Of a stretch of DNA of 64,000 nucleotides, positions 56,223 through 64,000 are shown in pieces (positions within the stretch are counted from its first letter, which is position 1; the number at the start of each line of letters is the position of its first letter). Made by a program: the position numbers and the translations under genes. Below the pieces are notes generated by a model. The model had not been told where the DNA came from. It was given only the letters and a program-made list of their open reading frames with translations, and ran no database searches. The stretch is from positions 9,101,244-9,165,243 of the forward strand of contig VZDJ01000346.1 of NCBI GenBank assembly GCA_008694505.1, in the 5' to 3' direction. Source of the stretch: Cyanoderma ruficeps. Lineage: Eukaryota > Chordata > Aves > Passeriformes > Timaliidae.

Positions 56223-57290
56223 ATGATGTCATGTAGAAAGAATGGCAAGGTATATCACCAAGGGCACCAATTGTGCCTGACAAATTTGGTGGCCTCCTGT
56301 AACAGGGTCACAAAATCGGTGGATGAGGGACGAGCAACTGACATCATCTACTTGGACTTGTGCAAAGCACTGGACACAGTCCTGTATGACATCCATGTCT
56401 CTAAACTAGAGAAGTATGGATTTGGTGGATGAACCGCATGGTCAATCAGGAACTAAGGAATTGGCTGGATCATTGCACTCAAAGATTTGTCAAGAGCCCA
56501 GTGTCCCAGTGTAGACCACTGACAAGTGCTTTTCTTCAGGGGTCAGTCTTGGGACCGCCATTGTTTAACGTCTTTGTTTGGCACGGACAGCGGGATCAAG
56601 TGCACTCTCAGCACTGTCCACTCCAAGCTGCGTGGTGTGGTCAGCACGCTGGAGGGAAGGGATGCTATCCAGAGGGACCTGGACAGGCTTGAGAGGTGGG
56701 GCTGTGCAAACCTCATGAAGTTCAGCAAGGCCAAGTGCCAAATTCTACACCTGGGCTGAGGCAATCCCAAATGCAAATACAGGCTGGGCAGGGACACTTG
56801 CAGGTGTTGATGGACAAGAAGCTCCCCATGAGGCAGCAATGTGTGCTCACAGCCCAGAAAAACAACCACATTCTGGGCTGCATCAAAAGCAGAATGGCCA
56901 GCAGATCGAGGGAGATGATTCTGCCCTTCTACTCCTCTGGTGAGACCTCACCTGGAGTGCTGTGTCCAGCTCTGGAGCACTGCGTCCAGCTCTGGAAACC
57001 CAGCGCAAGAAAGACATGGACCTGTTGGAGTGACACCAGAGGAGGTCCACAAAGATGATTAGAGGGCTGGAACACTTCCTTGTCTCCTTTGGAGAGAAGT
57101 TGGGGTTGTTCAGCCTAGAGAAGAGAAGAGTCCCAGAAGACCTCAGAGCAATCTTACAGTGCCAAAAGGGGGCTTACAAGAAGTCTGGAGGGGGAGTTTT
57201 TACGTGGGACATATAGTGACAGGATGGGGTAATGGTTTCCAACTGAAAGATGGCAGTTTAGATTAGATATAATAAAGAAATTCTTTACTG
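56223..57290 (+). pseudogene. CR1 LINE reverse-transcriptase (ORF2) relic, plus orientation
   Basis: Remnants of the CR1 reverse transcriptase are visible in shifting frames: DLCKALDTVLYD (compare the family's DxSKAFDTV), FLQGSVLGPPLFNVF (compare PQGSVLGPxLFNxF) and LMKFSKAKCQILHLG. Frameshifts and stops break it throughout. The homology stops near 57290 at agaaattctttactg, before the usual 3' tail. It cannot encode an active element. Confidence 0.9.
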
Positions 57291-60200
57291 AACTTGCCCT
57301 TCTGAATACATAAGTAATTGGAATAAAAGCATGGCTGGTTTCAGGGCTACTGTTATCATAGATAAGATATGAGTAGTTTTCCTGTAAACATCAGTCTTGG
57401 GCAGAGAGAATATGTTGGTGGATGGAACTAGGTCTGTAAATAAAAAAATCTTGATTGCTGTTTTCAATAGCTTACTTCATGGCTGGCCAGGTCATTAAAT
57501 TCTTTTCTGTGTGGCCAGTTTCCCCATGTGCCTGAGATACTGCTGGCTAGGCATCTTTGTGTTATAGTTAAGATGCTAAATGAAGTGCTAATTGTTATCA
57601 TCCTTTGATGTCATTACTGCGGCATATACAGCCAACTCCTTATTGTTCTGTGTAAAGGGCAGTTCAGGACTGTGCAAATAAGAGATAAAAAAAGGATGGA
57701 GAATACATTACAGCAAGAGCCCTGGAAGGAGAGCAAACAGCTCCATTAGGTCAGTGCACAAAGTGACTTCCTGTCACACCAGTTTCTGAATGGATTATAG
57801 AGCTAAGTGTGGTTTGGACCCGAGTGGACCCAGTGCATCCAAATGCAGGAAAGTAAATAAACCTTCTGAAAACAAGAAGGCATATACAGAGATACAGAGA
57901 CCACAGCAGTTGTCTCTTCCCAGCCCCGCCCCCCTCCCTGGGGGTTCTGACACCTACTCCAGTTGTCTTGATTTGACACAAATGTTAGGATTGTTTACTC
58001 AAAAGGTGTCACAGCTATCTAAGTAGAATCTTCAGTTCTTTTTTTTTTTTCTCTCCAAAATACTGTAGAGCCAGCAACAGTTTACACTTCTCCATTGTGT
58101 CCTTGAAAGGGATCGTCTTTTGAAGAGTGAAGGGAAGGCATTAATGCTAAATCATTTCTTGCTTGTGCTCCACTGGAATTGAAAGTAAATTTTACTTCTG
58201 GCTTTAGTGAGAGAAAATTTAGTCAGTGAATCCTTGTCTTGTCCACAGAGTACCAGCTGTGATACTCAGGACTGTACTTTCTGTGGTGTGGACTGACGCC
58301 AGCTAGGAACAGGACTGTGACAATCAAGTGATTTTGCATATGCTGTGGAAAATCCTTAGATACTCATAATTTGGATCAAATTAGAACCAAAAATCTACTG
58401 GAAAAAGACCACATGGGACATCAACAATCCCCTGAGCCAGATGCAGTCCCAAATAGTTTAATGTAAAATCTACCTATCACAAAAGAAACAGAAGGTAAAC
58501 AATGCTACCTGCCATATATGAAAATGCATACATTTGGGCTCATCCTCCTCTTTCTGTGCCAGAAATTAACTGATCAAATACTTTCTTGCCACAGCTGTGT
58601 CTATATCAGCCAGTGGTGCTGTGGAACAAAGGTGGTGGCACAAGTTTTTTTAACAGAATTGGAATGGCAGCTGTACAAAAAAAATGAGGATGAATCAATG
58701 ATTCCTGAATGGAAAAAGTCAAAATTAGTAGGAGGGAAAAAATATCTCTGTACTTCCAAAAGAGCAGTATAAACAAAGGAGAAAAAAAGATTCAAGTCAC
58801 AATAAATGGAGCAGACAGGGATTTCACAAGCTTTTGTTGATTTTATGCAAGTTTCTGAAATAGAAGAAACTCAAAAAAAGTGATTTCTTCTTCTTGTAAA
58901 GAGATAGATTTTTGGTATATTGAATACACATGAAATAGTGAAAGAATGATGCAAATGATCCTGTGTTTGGAGCCATCATGAGGTATAGTGTTTAAAAAAG
59001 AGCTATTTCTCAAGTTCCCAACTTGCAGTCAAAACATGGCTAATGTGTGCATTCAGGCCCAAGAAGCAGAAAACACAGCAGGTTTCAGAGCTGTGACATT
59101 AACATTCATGTGACACCTTGTTTTCTGGATTCCACATTAATTGTTCGTCCTCTGATGTCCTCCAGGCTTGGCTATCTGTCTGAAACAAATACCCTGTTTA
59201 TTTTAGCACCAGGAGACCCTTGGTTAGATAAATTGGGCTTTTAAACAAGTAGAGCTCTATATGTGTCATTCTTACCTAGCAGTTTAACTTAGGCAAGTGT
59301 GACTTTGTTATTCATTGCCATTATGTTCTACATTATCATCTGATTTCTTAGAAAAAACAAAACCACACCCACAAGAAACACCTCCTTCCAGTCCCTGTTC
59401 CTTGCTCTAGGCCTTTTAAACCATGCCAAGATTCTTCTGTCTTTTGTGGTTTTAAATGTTATGTAGCTTGTCTGCAATGGAAATAAAGTCATCAAAGAAA
59501 CATTTTTATACTGATCATTTTTATACTGATTCCTCTGTATTTGAGTAGAGGTGCCTTACCCTGAGAAAGTTTCTCTTGTTCCTGTTTTTCCAGGAACATA
59601 TTGAACCACCTTTACAGACAAGTACTCCAATCTAAAATTTAACCAGTCAGCACATAAAATTGTTGTGTGTAATTCAGTCTCTACAGGCCCATCTCAGTAT
59701 GTGACAGCCTCCCCAAGGCAGGCCACAAGCACTCCTAGTCTGTGTTCAGCTCCAGAAAGTGCCTGTGGTAAGAACAGCACAGGAACAGAGTTACTCCCTT
59801 AAAAACAAAAGCAGGGACCACAACATGAGGACAAAAGACCAAGTTTTCACACTCCCGTTCAAAGCACACGTTGGTTCATGTGCTGTGGCATGGTTTAGTT
59901 TCGTGCAAAACAACATTCTCTATCTGCAAGCTATGTACCATACAGAAACCATTATATGGCTTGTATGATGTGCCCAGCAATCCTGGTGAGTCCCTACATG
60001 CACCTGGTACATTTGCCAGTGCTCCCCTCCTTGATTATAGATGTGTTACTCTAAGTCTGAACAAAAGATTCACATGGGTACCCTTTAGTAGGCCAAAGCA
60101 ATTGAAACAAGGAGTGTTCTTCATACATTAATAGAGTTTAGGCCAGACCCTTTGTTAGCTTCTATTTTTCCCAGATGTGACCAGTGAACATCAAACTTCC

Positions 60201-63200
60201 AGGAAAGCAGGAGGTGGCCAATTGCTGCTGTTGACATAGCTATAATTTTGCTCAAGGAATTAATTCTCACAGAAAATGGCAGACCAACTTCCCTGCCATG
60301 TGTGTAAAACAGTGGCTGTGAAGTGGGAAATCCTCCTTCAAAGAGAAGATCAGCCTCACTCTCCACAAGGCATTACATTTCCACCTCCCTTGGTTAGGGT
60401 CAAGGTACTTGCTTGGGCAGCTCTTGGCTGTGTGCTGTTCCTCGGTGCTCTTGGAGGAGCAAGCTACACAGAGAGGAGATGGGATCTTGCTCAGGCTGGG
60501 GCCAGCACCCTGCAAGGGTGACATCTAAAAATTTGCAGCAGTAGGATTTAACCCAGGGATATCTTTGCTGTTTATTCAATTTACCTAGTACAATACAGAG
60601 CTCATTCTGACAGAAAAAGACTGGCCCAGGTTATATATAAAGATACTTTGCAATTGGTTACTGTGGCAATTTTTAGACTTTTTACTCAGATTTCTGAACA
60701 TCTCATTTTAGTCTGTTTTAATTTACACTGAGGTGATGACATGGTAAGTGTTACGAGATGTTGGCAGGTCTTCATTTCTTTGCCTGAAATTAGAGTCTAC
60801 AAGGAGTGAAGGGTGTCTCAGATTTGTTGTGACTTGTATCATCGTAGTGCAGTCACATCATGTCCATTTAGGAAAAGAGAGTTCACAAACACAGTTAAAA
60901 ACCAAAAGTAAAACAAAAAGTACCCCAGATATGATGTATTTCTTGACCTCTTTATGACTTGGTGAATTAATTGTGAGCCTGAAAATTTATTCATTGTTTC
61001 CAATTATATTACCTGGTCTAGTCAAATATTATTCCTAAAGAAATGCAATTGCTTTCATTTATTTTGTTATTGGAAGAATCTACCAATTTAGGATTGCTAT
61101 GTTTTCCAAAGGCTTCATAATTTCTATTTGATATTTGATGGTATTGCAAATATAATAGATTTTCTTTATAATCATAACCTTGAGAACATTTTAAGTCCCC
61201 AGAGTCAGGGGGTTTCTGACTGCAAAATCCCCAGACAAGCTAAAATCCATCTCAGATTGTCATCCCAGGTTTGAAAGGTGAGGCACAGTCAGACATGCGA
61301 GGCTTCTAGAAAGCAGTCAAATCATCTGTTCATGTTTTTTTAACTTGTTATTGGCATAAACTTTTAAAAATATCTATACTTAAACCAGCCTGTTTTAACT
61401 TTACTGTTTTGTTTGAAATAATCTAATTAGGAAATTATGGGTCTCAGTGTTCTACTGCATTGAAACTTTTGAGCTTCATGATTTACAAAACTGGCAATAG
61501 ATAACAGTATAAGCAACCTTAAATATATTTTAGTTAAATGAGTTCAGGATACATTTTCCTGAAACAAATTTGGCCATGTTCAATACTGCATTACATGTAA
61601 ATGTCTGGAAAAATTGCAGTGTTTTTCCAAGCAGGAGGCATGAGATTACTATAATCCATAGCCCCCACCACTGTATTAATTAGCATGGCTCACTAACCAG
61701 GGACATAATATTTGTAAATGAAACTCTAGAAGGGCATCAGTAAGGAACAGGAGGTTGAAGCCAAGTGGAAAACATGAACCAATAAAAAGGCTGAACTAGC
61801 TAGAAGTGCAAGCTCAGCCTTTGAAGTTAGTTCAAGTACTGCATGCTTTAATTTTGGTGTAATCTTATGATGGAGGTACAAACAAGAACTCAGAAACAGA
61901 TTTTGTAACATTTGGCCCAATTGTAGATGAATCAGTTTGTTGATGGTTACCAACAATTGCACAGCCAGAGAAGCTGTGGTCTTTGTTAAATTAGATTGAA
62001 TAATTGGCTTCAGTGGGAGTTTCGGGTGCAGAGCAAATGAAGTGTCACGGCCCTTGACTCTCGTAAGATTCCTTAGCAGAGGCTAAGCTTTTACCTTCAG
62101 AACAACCTGGATATGGATTCAGAGAACGAGTCCCTCAAGGGTTCATCTACTCACTCCCCTGCCTCAGTATGGATCTGAACATTCTTAGTCATTCCTGGCA
62201 GATATGCATACCTTATCTGTTTTTAGAGCCCCTCTGATGACAATAAGGATACCAAAAGCTCTCTGGGCACTTTGTTTCCAGTACATATCTGCTGTCTCAG
62301 AATAGTCTTTGATTAGTACTACGTTACCTTGGCAAGCCCAACCAAACCTATGTGTTTCTATGTTTTGATTTTGTTTTGGTTTGTTATTTTTTAATATACT
62401 TTCGTGTGGAACTCCAGTGACAAAGCTGTGCTTTTCTGGTTTTTCACTCAAAAAAAAAATTCACTGTTTTTGTCCTTTGGACAGCTTTCTGAAGGCCCAC
62501 TATTGCCAGGTGCTGAGCATCTCTGGAGACATGAATTAAGAGAATGAGTTTCAATACATTCAGCAAATTACAGGATCAGGCAGCCAGGAGTTAAGATGAT
62601 CTTGAGCTGGAAAGTCATAACTGGAAAATGAACATAATCATACACTCATACACACTCTCCTTTTTTAGATCAAGCATTCACTTCATTAGCTTGAAAATAG
62701 TAAATAATTTATTGTAGTCTTTAGTGAATAGCCCAACACATGCTGTTAATTACTTTCTCATTTGGGAGAAAAAACACAGCAAAAGTTAATTTCTTTCCTG
62801 CATGTGCTTTCTAGAAGAAAAAGAATTCCCCAAAAATGGATTTATTCCTCTTTTCAACAGCCATGCAGACCTCTGGAAGGGCACATTCCTCAACAAAGCA
62901 AGTGTAATGGCTCTATTTCTCAAATAGAAGTGGGTATGGACACAAACATTGTCATGAAACTAAGACTTTCATTTCAAAAAAATAACAGAGGAAAATGTTT
63001 GAAACATTGTATTAGAAAAAAAAATATATACACCAACCTTAAGCCGTATGTGATTATGACAGTAAAACAGTTTTCCAAAGAAGGTTATTTTATGCATTTG
63101 TTGGGTTGTGTTTATATATGTGCACATATACATGCCTGTAAATGCATATGCACATACAAAACTGTAAGGGTGTAAATTATTCTAGAGATGTGATAAATTC

Positions 63201-64000
63201 AATTCCTAAAGTACCATTTTCAGGAATGAGTGGTATCAAAGCCAAAGTCTGGGGTTTACAAACCCTGTTCTGGGTTGGGTCTTGCAGCTGGCATGAAATC
63301 CATCGAGTTGCCTATGGATGAAAACTACTAAGAATGCCATAAGCTTGTTGATTGCATTTATTGAGCTATAGTCACCATGGCCTATTGTAGTGAATAATTC
63401 CAAGGAAATCTCTGTGTTTACTGACTTAGTCAGATGGGGAATATTGCATAAGCTATTGTGTGCCTGTGCATTCCTTGAGTGTGATGCTGTGGTCTTTCTC
63501 TTGCTTGCCGTGTCATTTGTTTCATTAAACTGTCTCATTAATGGCAAAATTGCTTTGCTTTGTTCAAAAATCCTATTCTGAGAAGCAAATATTACTTTCT
63601 TCTTTAACTTCTTGCCAACAAAAGATTTTCAAATGCATGTGGTACAGAGGAGTCATACAAGATTATTTGAGAGCAAAAAGAAATACCGAAAATTAAAAGC
63701 ACAAATCCACTTACTACATTCCCATTTTTCCTTTGACATGAAATGAAATCTTAACGTGAGAAATGCACACAGTTCATCAGCATGCTCTGAGCAAATACAT
63801 AATTAACATGTGGAATAAGCAAAGCTGTTGTCAACGCTTTCACATATGTTACCACTTAACTAAAATATTTTAATTAGTAGAGAAATAGAGGAAAATCCAT
63901 GTAAATACAACCTGTAGTTGATATAAAAATTAGCTTGACTCTATAAATATTAAAAATAAGAGAATCTCATCTCTCTCTTAACTACCCTTACCATACTAGG
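57291..64000. other. Intergenic region upstream of COX6C, no gene recognised
   Basis: AT-rich. In other amniotes RGS22 comes next on this side of COX6C, but I recognise no RGS-domain exon here on either strand. The stretch holds a short tandem repeat (59501-59530), a homopolymer T run near 58038, and a faint old-repeat-like motif near 62010. The longest open frame (137 codons at 62762-63175) is not convincing. Confidence 0.65.
59501..59530 (+). repeat. Perfect 15-bp tandem duplication
   Basis: The unit catttttatactgat occurs twice, directly adjacent. Confidence 0.85.

Noticed and set aside
58518..58772. 84-codon open frame with a hydrophobic, signal-like start
   Set aside because: No family match, no regulatory context, and the second half is Lys-rich from A-rich DNA.
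61995..62030. ggcttcagtgggagtttcgg, similar to an old amniote LINE/SINE motif
   Set aside because: Too short and without flanking similarity to assign.

Overview
This window is vertebrate nuclear DNA, and almost certainly from a bird. It carries the 3' third of VPS13B on the + strand, with GT-AG introns and intact reading frames throughout. The complete small gene COX6C lies on the - strand in the tail-to-tail order known from amniotes. The repeats are CR1 LINE fragments, typical of birds and other sauropsids. One short element (about 6588-6712) joins a tRNA-Ile-like head to a CR1-like tail, the architecture of the passerine SINE TguSINE1, so a passerine is the most likely source.

Layout. 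1-44791: the last 20 coding exons of VPS13B (1,401 residues plus stop), separated by introns from about 120 bp to 8.6 kb. The phases agree at every junction and no stop interrupts the frame. The exons cover part of the beta-rich region of this bridge-type lipid-transfer protein, the SHR-BD/APT1-like segment, the ATG2_C-like helical segment and the C-terminal PH-like domain. 44792 to about 46555: 3' UTR with several AATAAA hexamers. About 46.6-49.4 kb: the gap between the two convergent genes. About 49.39-54.8 kb: COX6C on the - strand (CpG-island first exon, two coding exons encoding 77 residues, and a probable wholly untranslated last exon). 54.88-57.29 kb: a cluster of CR1 fragments in both orientations, directly upstream of the COX6C promoter. 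57.3-64 kb: AT-rich sequence with no gene I can support.

The two genes are neighbours but do not share a pathway. VPS13B acts in Golgi and endosomal membrane lipid transport. COX6C is a structural subunit of respiratory complex IV in the mitochondrial inner membrane. I see no operon, CRISPR array, phage or other prokaryotic feature, and no intact retrovirus. I did not find a new biological system. The most unusual signals are one VPS13B exon that is 77% GC and forms its own CpG island inside AT-rich introns, the tRNA-Ile/CR1 SINE, a near-perfect 58-nt hairpin in a VPS13B intron, and a pair of about 107-bp direct repeats flanking one exon.
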